A stretch of 64,000 nt of DNA from DATATV01 sp035551355 (GCA_035551355.1 DASZNF010000141.1:248001-312000); one strand, 5' to 3'; shown: positions 33,289 through 42,443, counted from the first letter of the stretch. Program-made: numbers and translations. The notes: generated by a model not told the origin, from the sequence alone.

Positions 33289-34526
33289 CCGACTCCACCC
33301 TGTTCACCGAGGTGCGGGTGTTCGACGGCACCGGCGCCGACCCGTTTCCGGCCGAGGTTCTGGTGCGCGGGAACCGGATCATCGACGTCGCCCCGAACAT
33401 CGCCGCGGATCAGCGCTCCGGCGCCACGGTGATCGACGGGGGTGGCGGCACGCTGATCCCCGGTCTGGTGGATTCGCACACCCACCTCGGTTTCGGCTCC
33501 ACCATCGAGCACCGTTCGCCGCGCACCGAGCCGGACGAGGAGAAGTGCCTGCTGGTCGCGCACGCCGGGCGGGTGCTGCTGGACTCCGGGTTCACCAGCG
33601 CCTACTCCGGCGGAAACCGGCTGCCCAAAACGGAAATCGCCGCCCGCAAGGCGTGGGCCGAGGGCTGGCTGCCCGGACCTCGGCTGCGCGCCGCGTCCTG
33701 GGAGGGCAGCGCCGGCATGGTCGAACCGGGCGTGTACGACTTCCCGGGGATCGAGGGCCGCGCCTCCGACCCGGAGTCCATCCGGCGGTTCGTGTCCGAG
33801 ATGGCCGATCTGGGCGTGGACATCGTGAAGCTGTCGCTGTCCGGGGAAAGCGCGGTGGTGCGGGGCACCTCGCGGATCGTCCAGTTCACCGAGGAAGAGG
33901 TGGCCGCCGCAGCCGAGACCGCGCGCGAGCGGGGCGTCTGGCTGACCGCGCACGCGCACGCCGCCGAGTCGATCAAAATGGCCGTGCGCAACGGAATCCG
34001 GGCGATCTACCACTGCACCTTCGCCGACGAGGAAGCGCTGGACATGCTGGAGGCCGCGCGCGATCGGCTGTTCGTGGCGCCCACTCCCGGCATTATCTAC
34101 GCCAACCTCTACGAGGCGGGCGGTGAACCCGAGGCCGGCATGGAGGTCGAGGCGACCGCGGCCTCGGTGCGTGCGGTGGTGCCCGAACTGGTGCGCCGCG
34201 GGGTGCGCGTGGTGCCCGGCGGGGACTACGGGTTCGGCTGGAATCCGGTGGGCCGCAACGCCCGCGACCTCCAGTTGTTCGTGGAGTGGTTCGGATTCAC
34301 CCCGGCGCAAGCACTCCGCGCGGCCACCCAGCTGGGCGGCCAGGTGATGAACCTGGCCGACGAACTGGGCCTGATCCGGCCCGGTTACCTGGCCGATCTG
34401 GTGCTGGTGGACGGCGATCCGTTGGCCGACATCAGCATCATGGCCGACCAGAACCGGCTGGTGACCATCATGAAGGACGGGCGGCTGCACAAGTCGAACC
34501 GGGTGGCCGCGCCCGCGCGGGTCTGA
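33285..34526 (+). CDS. Amidohydrolase family protein (imidazolonepropionase-like)
   Basis: 413 residues, metal-dependent amidohydrolase. PGLVDSHTHLGFGST holds the first two histidines. Later features are IVKLSLSGE (lysine), WLTAHAHA, IYHCTF and the PGGDYGF aspartate. The C-terminal strand LADLVLVDGDPLADI is typical of the imidazolonepropionase/prolidase branch. The ATG overlaps the FAH 2 stop (ATGA), with AGGAGG upstream. It would hydrolyse a cyclic or linear amide or lactone in the pathway. Confidence 0.85.
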   Translation: MTDSTLFTEVRVFDGTGADPFPAEVLVRGNRIIDVAPNIAADQRSGATVIDGGGGTLIPGLVDSHTHLGFGSTIEHRSPRTEPDEEKCLLVAHAGRVLLDSGFTSAYSGGNRLPKTEIAARKAWAEGWLPGPRLRAASWEGSAGMVEPGVYDFPGIEGRASDPESIRRFVSEMADLGVDIVKLSLSGESAVVRGTSRIVQFTEEEVAAAAETARERGVWLTAHAHAAESIKMAVRNGIRAIYHCTFADEEALDMLEAARDRLFVAPTPGIIYANLYEAGGEPEAGMEVEATAASVRAVVPELVRRGVRVVPGGDYGFGWNPVGRNARDLQLFVEWFGFTPAQALRAATQLGGQVMNLADELGLIRPGYLADLVLVDGDPLADISIMADQNRLVTIMKDGRLHKSNRVAAPARV

Positions 34527-34528
34527 CC

Positions 34529-35992
34529 GTGCCGCTGGTGCGCACCGCCCTGGGCGGACTGCTTGGCACGTGGGCGAATCGTGAGGTGGCGCGGTTCGCC
34601 GGGATTCCGTTCGCCGCGCCGCCGGTGGGGGAGTTGCGCTGGCGCGCGCCCCGGCCGGCGGCTCGCTGGTCGGGTCCGCGCCCGGCCGACCGGTTCGGGC
34701 CGGCGCCGCTGCAGTCGCATCCGCCGAAGCGTTCGCTGATGTACCGGGCCAACTTCGACGAGCCGGTGCCGTCGGCGATGAGCGAGGACTGCCTCTACCT
34801 CAACGTGTGGACGCCCGATCCGGCGCCGAACGCCGGGTTGCCGGTGCTGGTGTTCCTGCACGGCGGGGGCAACCGGTTCGGCCACGGCGGGCAGCGCATC
34901 CACGACGGGGCCGCGCTGGCCCGGCACGGGATCGTGGTGGTCACGCTGAACTATCGGCTGGGAGCTCTGGGTTTCCTGGCCCACCCCGGATTGGCCACCG
35001 AGGATCCGGACGGGGCCAGCGGCAACTACGCGCTGGCCGACGTGCTCGCCGCGTTGCGCTGGATCGCCGAGCACATCGGTGCGTTCGGCGGCGATCCGGG
35101 CCGGGTCACGCTGGGCGGCAACTCGGCCGGTGCGGCGATCGCCTGTCATCTGATGACCGCAGGGGCCACCCGGGGGCTGGTGCACCGGGTGATCGGGCAG
35201 AGCGCGTCCGGCGCCTACCGGGCCGAGGGTCCGCTGCCCGAACCCGAACGGGCGCAACGGGAAGGCGCGGAATTCGCCGCGCACTGGGCGGACGACATCG
35301 CGGCGCTGCGGGCGGTTCCGGGTGTGGAATTGGTGCTGCCGGGACACTTCGGGCCGGTGGTGGACGGAGCGCTGCTCACCGAACAGACCGGGGATGTGCT
35401 GGATCGCGGTGGGCAGCTGGCGGTGCCGTTGCTGGCCGGGAGCAACGCCGACGAGGGAGTGTTGTACACCCGGCCGGATGCGGTGGAAGCGTTGCGCGGC
35501 AGGCCATCCGAGGTGCTGGCGGCCTATCCGGCCGACGATCCGGAGCAGGCCCGGCGATCGGCTCGGGAGTTCACCGGGGACAGCCGGTTCGGGTATCCGG
35601 TGTGGCGCTGGGCTACCACGCACGCCCGGACTTCGGGCGCGCCGACGTTTCTCTACCGGTTCACCCAGTCCTCGCCACTCCCGCCCGACCTGGCCGCCCG
35701 ACCCGCGCCGGACGGCGGACGCGGTTACGGCAGCTTCCACACGGCCGAACTTCCCTACCTGACCGGCAATCTCGACGCGCTGGACTGGCCGTGGACCGAG
35801 CAGGACCACGCGCTGTCGCGACGGATGCGCGAGGCTTGGTCGTCGTTTGTGGACAGTGGGAACCCGGGTGGTGGCTGGCCCGCGTCGACCGGCGACACGG
35901 CGATGGTGTTCGGGCCGGAGTGTGGTCCCGCGGCGATTCCGGATCTGGACCGGATGCGGTTGCTGGACCGGTTGCCGCGTCCGCTGAGTTGA
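34529..35992 (+). CDS. Type-B carboxylesterase
   Basis: About 487 residues. Oxyanion hole VFLHGGGNRFG, nucleophile motif GGNSAGA, the acidic residue in GSNADEG, and the histidine in GSFHTAELPYL complete the catalytic set. Early block FAGIPFAAPPVGELRW and SEDCLYLNVWTP are diagnostic for the family. No signal peptide, so it acts in the cytoplasm. It starts at GTG 34529, two bases after the amidohydrolase stop. It probably opens an ester or lactone intermediate, or removes an ester group from the imported substrate. Confidence 0.87.
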   Translation: MPLVRTALGGLLGTWANREVARFAGIPFAAPPVGELRWRAPRPAARWSGPRPADRFGPAPLQSHPPKRSLMYRANFDEPVPSAMSEDCLYLNVWTPDPAPNAGLPVLVFLHGGGNRFGHGGQRIHDGAALARHGIVVVTLNYRLGALGFLAHPGLATEDPDGASGNYALADVLAALRWIAEHIGAFGGDPGRVTLGGNSAGAAIACHLMTAGATRGLVHRVIGQSASGAYRAEGPLPEPERAQREGAEFAAHWADDIAALRAVPGVELVLPGHFGPVVDGALLTEQTGDVLDRGGQLAVPLLAGSNADEGVLYTRPDAVEALRGRPSEVLAAYPADDPEQARRSAREFTGDSRFGYPVWRWATTHARTSGAPTFLYRFTQSSPLPPDLAARPAPDGGRGYGSFHTAELPYLTGNLDALDWPWTEQDHALSRRMREAWSSFVDSGNPGGGWPASTGDTAMVFGPECGPAAIPDLDRMRLLDRLPRPLS

Positions 35993-36017
35993 GTTTCCGC
36001 TCAGGCCAGCGGGATTC

Positions 36018-37343
36018 CTAGCTCAGTTCCCGGTGGGCCAGGTGGCGCAGGTCTTGTTCGTCGAGTACCCGGGATTCGGCGGCCATCACCGCGCGGGCCG
36101 CGGCCAGGATGTTCGTGACCTGCTCGTGGGTTGGTGTCAGGCCGAGTGCGAGGAGTTTGTCGGCCAGCGTGTACGGGCCGCTGTCCGGGGTGAACGGGGC
36201 GACCCGCTGGTTGCCGACCAGTTCCGGGTCGACACAGTTGTGCAGCAGCGGATCGACGGCGGACTCCTGGGTGATGATGTCCATGCCGCCCCAGGCGAAC
36301 GCCTTGTCCCCGGTCATCGGGTGGTTGTAGGCGCGGTGGTAACCGGTCAGCCGTTCGGCCACTCGGGCGAGTTCGGTCAGTTTGCCTGTGTCGATCCCGG
36401 TGGACACGCCGTATACGGCCTCGAAGGCCATGGCGGTGGCGGCCAGGTCGGCGTTGCCCGGGCCGCCGCAGTAGCCGTTCACGGACAGCTCGATCACCTC
36501 GGCGCCGGCCCGCGCCGCGGCCACCGCGCAGCCCACCGCCATCCCGAAGGTGTTGTGCGGATGCAGGCCCACCCGCACACCGGGCGCGAGCTTCCTGGTC
36601 TGCTCCACCAGATAGCCGAAGCCCTCCGGGCTCATCGCGCCCGGGCCGTCGAACAGGGTGATCTCCGAGACGTCGGCCTCGACCAGCGCGGCCACGCTGT
36701 CGGCCAGCATGTCCTCGGTCAGATAGGACACCATCAGCAGCGGGGTGGCCACGGTCAGGCCGCGGTCCCGCGCGGCCCGCACCAGTTTCGCCGCCGCCGC
36801 GACGACTTCCGCCCGGTCCCGGGGCGTGGTGTCGGTGCGCCAGTCCTCGCCGGCCCAGGCCTGGTCGTAGATCCGCGAGTAGATCTGCGCGGCCGCGCCG
36901 AAACCCTGGATCCACACCTGCACCGAGTCGAACCCGGCCGCCGCCGCCCGATCCACCGCGGCCTCGGTGCCCACCAGTGGGCACACCGCGACGCACTCGG
37001 CGTTGGCCTCCTTGATCGCCGCGATCTCCTGGCGCAGCTGGTCATCCGTGCGGCGCATCAGCCCGGCGGTGACGATCTCGCCGACCCCGGCGACCACCAA
37101 GGCCTTGAGGTAGCCCAGTTTCTGCTCATCGGTGGCCACCACGCCGGGCAGCGTTTCCATCGAGCGCAGCGTGGCATCGCGCAGCCGCACCGATTCCGGC
37201 ATCGCACCGACCACATCCGGCCGCCGGTTGAGCGGGCTGACCGACCACCGGCCCGGCTCGTACGCGCCGGGCGCGCGCTGCGCGGCGATCTCCCGGCGGA
37301 AGCGGTCGATCTCCTCGGCGGTGAACACGGGCGGCTTGAGCAT
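36018..37343 (-). CDS. HMGL-like (DRE-TIM) carbon-carbon lyase
   Basis: About 441 residues with the pyruvate carboxyltransferase/HMG-CoA lyase barrel: RLRDATLRSME (the R-D pair of the DRE-TIM motif), GLHPHNTFG (metal histidines) and NGYCGGPGNADLA. The family includes HMG-CoA lyase, 4-hydroxy-2-oxovalerate aldolase and citramalate-type synthases; lyase action releasing a pyruvate-like unit suits a catabolic cluster. I start it at ATG 37343 because GGAGGAG lies just upstream; ATG 37364, overlapping the SDR stop, is the alternative. Operon with SDR C. Confidence 0.82.
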   Translation of the reverse strand: MLKPPVFTAEEIDRFRREIAAQRAPGAYEPGRWSVSPLNRRPDVVGAMPESVRLRDATLRSMETLPGVVATDEQKLGYLKALVVAGVGEIVTAGLMRRTDDQLRQEIAAIKEANAECVAVCPLVGTEAAVDRAAAAGFDSVQVWIQGFGAAAQIYSRIYDQAWAGEDWRTDTTPRDRAEVVAAAAKLVRAARDRGLTVATPLLMVSYLTEDMLADSVAALVEADVSEITLFDGPGAMSPEGFGYLVEQTRKLAPGVRVGLHPHNTFGMAVGCAVAAARAGAEVIELSVNGYCGGPGNADLAATAMAFEAVYGVSTGIDTGKLTELARVAERLTGYHRAYNHPMTGDKAFAWGGMDIITQESAVDPLLHNCVDPELVGNQRVAPFTPDSGPYTLADKLLALGLTPTHEQVTNILAAARAVMAAESRVLDEQDLRHLAHRELS

Positions 37344-37363
37344 CTCGTTCTCCTCCGGCGTCA

Positions 37364-38134
37364 TCACGCGGCCCGCACCCCGCCGTCCACCGGGAAATCC
37401 GCCCCGGTGACCCAGGTTGCCTCGGCGGAGCCGAGGTAGACCGCGCACCAGGCGACATCCTCCGGTTCGCCGAGCCGGCCGACCAGGGTGCGGTTGACGA
37501 TGCTCGCGGACAGTTCGCCGTCGGTCGCGCCGGCCAGGTCGGTCGCTGCGGTCTTGACCAGTCCACAGGAGATGGTGTTGGCCCGGATGCCCAGCGGACC
37601 GCCCTCCACGGCCAGCTGGCGGGTCATGGACAGCACCGCGCCCTTGCCCGCGCAGTGCGCGACCATGCCCATGCTGCGGCTGCCGCGGTAGGAGTTGACC
37701 GAGGCGAAGTTGATGATCGAGGCCCGCCCGCTGGCGGTCAGCAGTGGCCAGGCGGCCTGGGTGACCAGGAAGACGATGTCCACCTCCCCGGCCAGCGTCG
37801 GCCGGAACTGGGTGGCGTAGTCCATGTCGGCCGTGGTGGCCAGGTGCGGGGCGATGGCGGCCGCGTTGACCAGGATGTCCACCCGGCCGTGCGGTTGCGC
37901 GGCTGCCACGTACCGCCGGGCGCCGTCGGGGTCGGTCAGGTCGACCGGGTGCAGCGAGGTCAGTCGGTGGCCCGCGGCGGCGGCTTCGGCCACGGTCTGC
38001 TCGGCGCGGTCGGCGGCGATGTCGCAGCCGAGCACGGTGGCGCCCTCGGCCGCGTAGCGCAGCGCGATGCCCTTACCGATGCCCGCGCCGATTCCGGTGA
38101 CGAGGGCGACCCTGCCGTCGAGACGTCCGGACAT
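37364..38134 (-). CDS. SDR-family protein C with altered active site
   Basis: 256 residues, SDR fold with nucleotide loop TGIGAGIG and NAAAIAP. The expected catalytic YxxxK reads AHCAGKG: the lysine is present but the tyrosine position is histidine and the usual SK is GK. The Ser region (INFASVNS) looks normal. It may be a weak or altered dehydrogenase. ATG 38134 has AGGAGGT seven bases upstream. It is first in the minus-strand pair with the HMGL-like lyase; TGTCGACA sites at 38158 and 38221 lie in the divergent promoter. Confidence 0.83.
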   Translation of the reverse strand: MSGRLDGRVALVTGIGAGIGKGIALRYAAEGATVLGCDIAADRAEQTVAEAAAAGHRLTSLHPVDLTDPDGARRYVAAAQPHGRVDILVNAAAIAPHLATTADMDYATQFRPTLAGEVDIVFLVTQAAWPLLTASGRASIINFASVNSYRGSRSMGMVAHCAGKGAVLSMTRQLAVEGGPLGIRANTISCGLVKTAATDLAGATDGELSASIVNRTLVGRLGEPEDVAWCAVYLGSAEATWVTGADFPVDGGVRAA

Positions 38135-38157
38135 GAAACCTCCTGCCAAGGCTGTTA

Positions 38158-38228
38158 TGTCGACACTACCATCGAGTGTCTCGGTGATGTAGCACCAATC
38201 CCGGACAGGGATTTACATTCTGTCGACA
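38158..38228. promoter_or_regulatory. Two TGTCGACA operators in the SDR C / SDR D divergent promoter
   Basis: TATGTCGACACT (core 38158-38165) and TCTGTCGACACT (core 38221-38228), 63 bases apart, which is six helical turns. They lie between the minus-strand SDR C/lyase operon and the plus-strand SDR D/lactonase operon. Confidence 0.78.
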
Positions 38229-38307
38229 CTAAGCTACAAACTGGGGAACGGTCGACGAGGAGGAACCAGGTGTCCGGACGGGTGTTTCAGGGCCAGGAGA
38301 GTGCGGC

Positions 38308-39108
38308 ATGACCGGCCGGCTGGCCGGCAGGGTCGCACTGATCACCGGCGCGGGCAGCGTCGGGCCGGGCTGGGGGAACGGCCGGGCCGCCGCGGTGCTG
38401 TTCGCCCGCGAGGGCGCCACGGTCGTGCTGCTGGACCGGGACGAGCCGTCCCTGGCCGTGACCGCCGAGCAGGTGCGGGCCGAGGGCGGCACCGCGCACA
38501 CGCTGCTCGGCGATGTCACCAGCGCCGAGTCGGTGGCGCGGTTCGTGGCGGCCGCGGTCGAGCAGGCCGGGCCGATCTCCGTGCTGGTCAACAATGTCGG
38601 CGGCTCGGCCGCGGGCGGACCGGTGGAGTTGACCGAGGAAGCCTGGAGGGCCCAGCTGGATCTCAACCTCACCAGTGCTTTCCTGTTGTGCAAGCACGTG
38701 ATTCCGGTGATGCGCGCACACGGCGGTGGGTCCATCGTGAACACCTCGTCGTCCTCCGGGCTGCGCTGGACCGGCGCGGCGCAGGTGGCCTATGCGGCGG
38801 CCAAGGCCGGGGTGATCCAGCTGTCCAAGGTCACCGCGGTACAGCACGCGGCCGACGGCATCCGGGTGAACACCGTGGTGCCCGGGCAGTTGCACACTCC
38901 GATGGTGGAGGCCCGGCTGGCCGGCCAGCGCGCAGGCGGGGACGTGGAAACGCTGCTGGCGCAACGACAGAAGCGGATCCCGCTGGGATTCATGGGCGAC
39001 GGCCGGGACACCGCCTACGCCGCGCTGTTCCTCGCATCTGACGAAGCACGATTCGTGACCGGCACGGAGATCGTGGTCGACGGGGGAATGACGGCCCGCT
39101 GTGACTGA
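38308..39108 (+). CDS. SDR-family oxidoreductase D
   Basis: 266 residues, classical SDR. The nucleotide-binding loop is slightly extended (TGAGSVGPGWGNG), followed by NNVGGSAAG, the Ser in NTSSSSG, and YAAAK intact. ATG 38308 has CAGGAGAG upstream. The stop overlaps the start of the LigI-like gene by 8 bases, so the two are coupled. Together they may oxidise a hydroxyl or hemiacetal to a lactone and then hydrolyse it, as in the CHMS dehydrogenase/LigI pair of protocatechuate 4,5-cleavage; this parallel is inference. Confidence 0.86.
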   Translation: MTGRLAGRVALITGAGSVGPGWGNGRAAAVLFAREGATVVLLDRDEPSLAVTAEQVRAEGGTAHTLLGDVTSAESVARFVAAAVEQAGPISVLVNNVGGSAAGGPVELTEEAWRAQLDLNLTSAFLLCKHVIPVMRAHGGGSIVNTSSSSGLRWTGAAQVAYAAAKAGVIQLSKVTAVQHAADGIRVNTVVPGQLHTPMVEARLAGQRAGGDVETLLAQRQKRIPLGFMGDGRDTAYAALFLASDEARFVTGTEIVVDGGMTARCD

Positions 39109-40042
39109 CAGCGAGCTGATCTCCGAACCGGTGTCCTCGCCCGGCTGTCCGCCGCCCCATCCCGCGCCGACCCGGCCCTCGGTGTCGCTGCCGGCCGGCG
39201 CGTGCGACGCGCACTGCCATGTTTTCGGCCCCCGCCAACGGTTTCCGTATGCGGCCGACCGCACCTTCACCCCGGTCGACGTGCCCAAGGAGCAGCTACG
39301 GGACCTGCACGCCTTCCTCGGATTGCCGCGCGCGGTCATCGTGCAATCCTCCTGTCACGGCACCGATCACTCGGTTCTGGTGGACGCGCTGGCCACCAGC
39401 GGCGGGCGCTGGCGTGGGGTCGGGCTGATCGACGCGCGCACGCCGCCGGAGCGGATCGCCGAACTGCACGCGGCCGGGGTGCGCGGTTTCCGGCTGAACT
39501 TCCTGCCCCATCTGCCCGCCGCGGCCGCCCTGGACGAACTGGCCCCGGTGCTCGCGGTGGCCGCCGACCACGGCTGGCACGCCGCGGTTCACGTGCACGG
39601 TGACGGAATTCTGCGCTACCGCACGCTGATCGAGTCGCTGCCGGTGACCGTGGTGATCGACCACCTGGGCCGGGTGGACCTGTCCGGCGGGCCGGCCAGT
39701 GCCGAGGTCGACCAGCTGCGCCGGATGCTGGACGCGGGGGTGTGGGTGAAGGTGAGCGGCATCGACCGGGTGTCCCGGCTCGGGCCGCCGTACGCCGACG
39801 CGGTGGACCTGGCCGCGCTGCTGGTCGCGCATGCGCCGGAGAAAGTGTTGTGGGGCACGGACTTCCCGCATCCGAACATCACCGGCCCGGCCCCGGACGA
39901 CGGGCTGCTGGTCGAGGCGCTGGTCCGGATCGCGCCGACCCCCGCGCTGCGCGCGCAATTACTGGTGGACAACCCGGCAACCTTCTACGACTTCCCCGCG
40001 TCCTCCGTACATGCACCTGCCGCGCAAAGATCAACCGAGTGA
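39101..40042 (+). CDS. LigI-like amidohydrolase (2-pyrone-4,6-dicarboxylate lactonase family)
   Basis: 313 residues, amidohydrolase of the LigI branch. Metal motif CDAHCHVFGP with H38 and H40; RFPYAADRTFTP, typical of PDC lactonase-like enzymes; VHVHGDG; VIDHLGRVD; WGTDFPHPN with the catalytic aspartate. The family hydrolyses pyrone and other lactones. The gene overlaps SDR D by 8 bases and is under the TGTCGACA-type promoter. Whether the substrate is really 2-pyrone-4,6-dicarboxylate cannot be decided here. Confidence 0.85.
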   Translation: MTDSELISEPVSSPGCPPPHPAPTRPSVSLPAGACDAHCHVFGPRQRFPYAADRTFTPVDVPKEQLRDLHAFLGLPRAVIVQSSCHGTDHSVLVDALATSGGRWRGVGLIDARTPPERIAELHAAGVRGFRLNFLPHLPAAAALDELAPVLAVAADHGWHAAVHVHGDGILRYRTLIESLPVTVVIDHLGRVDLSGGPASAEVDQLRRMLDAGVWVKVSGIDRVSRLGPPYADAVDLAALLVAHAPEKVLWGTDFPHPNITGPAPDDGLLVEALVRIAPTPALRAQLLVDNPATFYDFPASSVHAPAAQRSTE

Positions 40043-40163
40043 CGAAGGCTTCGCTGTCCGCAGGCTGACCCGGCCCACCATCTTCCTGCTGCGGGCGCTG
40101 GTCGGTTGCGCCCTGCTGGGCAAAGCGACCACGATGCAGGCGAAACTGGCCGAGGTGGGATGA
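40011..40163 (+). CDS. Possible small hydrophobic protein
   Basis: A 50-codon frame starting at ATG 40011, overlapping the end of the LigI-like gene and ending before the GntR stop. It contains LTRPTIFLLRALVGCALLGK and has G/C-rich third positions in the part beyond the overlap. No clear ribosome binding site. It may be a small membrane peptide or a decayed gene end. Low confidence. Confidence 0.22.
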   Translation: MHLPRKDQPSDEGFAVRRLTRPTIFLLRALVGCALLGKATTMQAKLAEVG

Positions 40164-40170
40164 ACCTGGC

Positions 40171-40893
40171 TCAGCTGTCCTGATCGCGGGCCAGATCGCT
40201 GCGTTCGACGGCGGCGTGCGCGGCGACCGTGGCCCGGGCCAGCAGCAGCGCGGCCAGATCGCCGTCGCGCTGCTCGATGGCCTCGAAGATGCGCTCCTGG
40301 TCGGCCACACTGGCGGCCAGCCGCCCGGGCTGGGCCAGGCTGGTGTGCCGAAGGATCATGGTGCGCAGGGCCAGCGAGTCGAGGATGCCCTTGAGGGTCT
40401 CGTTGCCCGCGATGTCGGTCATTCGCTCCTGCAGCGAGACGTGCGCCCAGAAGTAGGCGTCCACCTCGCCGTTTTTGGCCAGCACCACCATTTCCGCGAC
40501 CCGTTTGCGCAGTTCGGCCAGGTCGTCCTCGGTGGCGTGCTGCACCACCAGCCGGCCGACCAGGGACAGCAGGTGTCCGCGCACGAAGTAGATCTCGTCG
40601 ATGCGCCGCGCGGTGAACATGGCCACCCGGGGCCGCCGCCGGGCCCGCATCTCGACCAGGCCCTCCTGCTCCAGCAGCATGAGGGCCTCGCGCACCGGGG
40701 TGCGGCTGGAGGAGAACCGGTGGGCCAGCTCCACGCTGTTCAGGTCCTCGCCGGGGGCCAGCCGGCCCTCGATGATGCCCAGCCCGACCCAGGTGGCGAC
40801 CTGCACGACGCTGGGTTCGCGGCGCTCGGACAGCTTGAGCAGGCGGACGAACTCGGACTCACGCCGCAACGGCGCCTCGGTTACCGGCTCCAT
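40171..40893 (-). CDS. GntR-family regulator (FCD type), probable master regulator of the TGTCGACA regulon
   Basis: About 240 residues. N-terminal GntR winged helix: EDLNSVELAHRFSSSRTPVREA then LMLLEQEGLVEMRARRRPRV. The FCD effector domain follows, with helices around IYFVRGHLLSLVGRLVV and SVADQERIFEAIEQRDG. I start it at ATG 40893 (GGGGG upstream); a longer frame from GTG 40971 would run through two operators. Three TGTCGACA palindromes lie between it and the divergent flavoprotein gene, and the same palindrome recurs in five other promoter regions, so it is the natural candidate to control 24-45 kb. The FCD ligand is probably a carboxylic acid intermediate. Confidence 0.86.
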   Translation of the reverse strand: MEPVTEAPLRRESEFVRLLKLSERREPSVVQVATWVGLGIIEGRLAPGEDLNSVELAHRFSSSRTPVREALMLLEQEGLVEMRARRRPRVAMFTARRIDEIYFVRGHLLSLVGRLVVQHATEDDLAELRKRVAEMVVLAKNGEVDAYFWAHVSLQERMTDIAGNETLKGILDSLALRTMILRHTSLAQPGRLAASVADQERIFEAIEQRDGDLAALLLARATVAAHAAVERSDLARDQDS

Positions 40894-40908
40894 CCCAGCG
40901 GCCCCCTT

Positions 40909-40920
40909 TCTGTCGACAGA
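40909..40920. promoter_or_regulatory. GntR operator TCTGTCGACAGA
   Basis: A perfect 12-bp palindrome, 16 bases before the GntR start; binding here would repress the regulator itself. Confidence 0.78.
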
Positions 40921-40959
40921 TCGCCGACTTTCTCCCTTGCGGGGCGTGCCCACTCGGCT

Positions 40960-40973
40960 TAGTGTCGACACTA
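40960..40973. promoter_or_regulatory. GntR operator TAGTGTCGACACTA
   Basis: A perfect 14-bp palindrome, the longest copy in the window, central in the GntR/flavoprotein intergenic region. The core is 51 bases from the copy at 40911. Confidence 0.82.
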
Positions 40974-41015
40974 GTCTAGCGGGAGTCGGGTGATGATCGC
41001 ATCACCGCCCGCAGC

Positions 41016-41025
41016 CTGTCGACAG
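41016..41025. promoter_or_regulatory. GntR operator CTGTCGACAG
   Basis: A perfect 10-bp palindrome, 30 bases before the flavoprotein start and 55 bases from the copy at 40962. Confidence 0.75.
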
Positions 41026-41054
41026 TATGGCCCCTGCCGTGGAGGAATGAACGC

Positions 41055-42443
41055 ATGTCCGACTCAGCCCTGGAGATCGAACTCGGCGACCGGCTGCTGC
41101 GCCGCGGGGACGCCGGTTACGAACGGGCCCGGCAGGACGCGGTGTGGAACGCGCGCAGGCCCGACCGCTACCCGGCGCTGATCGTGCTGGCCCGGGACGA
41201 AGCGGACGTGCGGGCCGCGGTGCGACTGGCCGGACAGTTCGGCCTGCGGGTGGGTATCCGGTCGGGTGGGCACAGCTGGGTGGGCAACGGCGTCCGGGAC
41301 GACAGCCTGCTGCTGGACATTTCTCGCCTGCAGGAAATACACATCGACCCGGAGACGCGCACCGCGGCCGTGCGGCCCGCTGCCAAGGGGCCGGCGATCA
41401 ACGCGGCGGCCGGGGCGCACGGCCTGTTCTTCCCGACCGGGCACGCGCCCACGGTCGGCATCGGCGGGTTCATCCTGGGTGGCGGCTACGGCTGGAACTC
41501 CCGCGCGCTCGGCCCGGCCTGTCTGAGCATCCAGGCCATCGACGTGGTGCTGGCCGATGGCACGTTGGTGCACGCCGACGACGCCAGCCACCCGGATCTG
41601 ATGTGGGCCGCGCGGGGGTGCGGCCCCGGGTTCTTCGGTGTGGTTACCCGGTTCTACCTGCGGTTGTACCCGGCGCCGGAGCGGATCCTGCGGACCGTGC
41701 ACAGTTATCCGCTGGAACTGCGGGATGAGGTGTTGGCGTTCGTCTACGACGTGCTGGACGAGTTGCCGCGCGAGGTGGAACTGTCGGCCAAGGTCGGGTT
41801 CACTCCGGGGCGGGACGATCACCTGGTATCGCTCACCGCGACCGCGTTCTGTGGTGCGGACACTCCGGCTGATCCGTTGGCAGTGCTGGAAAACGCGCCG
41901 TTCCGCGACCAGGCGATCAAGGCTACGGTCGCGCGGTCGTCTACTTTGGATGAACTGTACGAGCTGGCCGACCGGCTGACTCCGCCGGGGATGCGGTGGG
42001 CGTTGGACGGGATGTGGCTGGGTGGGTCCTCGGCCGAGGTGGTGGAGCTGGCCCGGCCGCTCAACGACACCATTCCGGACGGGATGAGCTTCGTGCTGTG
42101 GATGGTGTGGGGCGGGTATCCGCGGCAGGACAACGCCTGCTGGTCCAGCCAGGCCCGGCTGTACCTGTCGCCGAACGCGGGCTGGGCCGATCCGGCCGAG
42201 GACCTGACCCACGAAACCTGGGCCCACGCGCCGCTGGTCGCCATCCAGCATGCTTCGCAGGGCTTGCAGTTCTCCGACAACAACGTGGCCGACCGGTTCG
42301 ACCACGGCATCGAGCCGGAGGCGGGGGAGCGGCTGGAGAAGATCCGGGCGGTGTACGACCCGGAGGCGCGGTTCCACACCTACATGCGCCCGGAGGAATC
42401 GACCACCGCTTATGGCCTGGCGCGGGCGAAGCGCACGCACTGA
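41055..42443 (+). CDS. BBE-type FAD-linked oxidoreductase
   Basis: 462 residues, berberine-bridge-enzyme/6-hydroxynicotine-oxidase-like flavoprotein. GIRSGGHSWVGNG has H73, the expected covalent FAD attachment point. The region GHAPTVGIGGFILGGGYGW lacks the cysteine that makes the second flavin bond in bicovalent members. The C-terminal BBE domain with NVADRFDHGI is present. No signal peptide. It oxidises alcohols, amines or sugars using oxygen. ATG 41055 has GGAGGA upstream. It is divergent from the GntR gene with three operators between, and probably catalyses an oxidative step of the regulon. Confidence 0.86.
   Translation: MSDSALEIELGDRLLRRGDAGYERARQDAVWNARRPDRYPALIVLARDEADVRAAVRLAGQFGLRVGIRSGGHSWVGNGVRDDSLLLDISRLQEIHIDPETRTAAVRPAAKGPAINAAAGAHGLFFPTGHAPTVGIGGFILGGGYGWNSRALGPACLSIQAIDVVLADGTLVHADDASHPDLMWAARGCGPGFFGVVTRFYLRLYPAPERILRTVHSYPLELRDEVLAFVYDVLDELPREVELSAKVGFTPGRDDHLVSLTATAFCGADTPADPLAVLENAPFRDQAIKATVARSSTLDELYELADRLTPPGMRWALDGMWLGGSSAEVVELARPLNDTIPDGMSFVLWMVWGGYPRQDNACWSSQARLYLSPNAGWADPAEDLTHETWAHAPLVAIQHASQGLQFSDNNVADRFDHGIEPEAGERLEKIRAVYDPEARFHTYMRPEESTTAYGLARAKRTH

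Noticed and set aside
36228..36238. GGTCGACACA inside the HMGL-like lyase gene
   Set aside because: Only a partial match to TGTCGACA and inside coding sequence; not counted as an operator.
40894..40971. Longer GntR start at GTG 40971
   Set aside because: The extra 26 codons would be made of two operator palindromes; ATG 40893 gives the usual GntR N-terminus.
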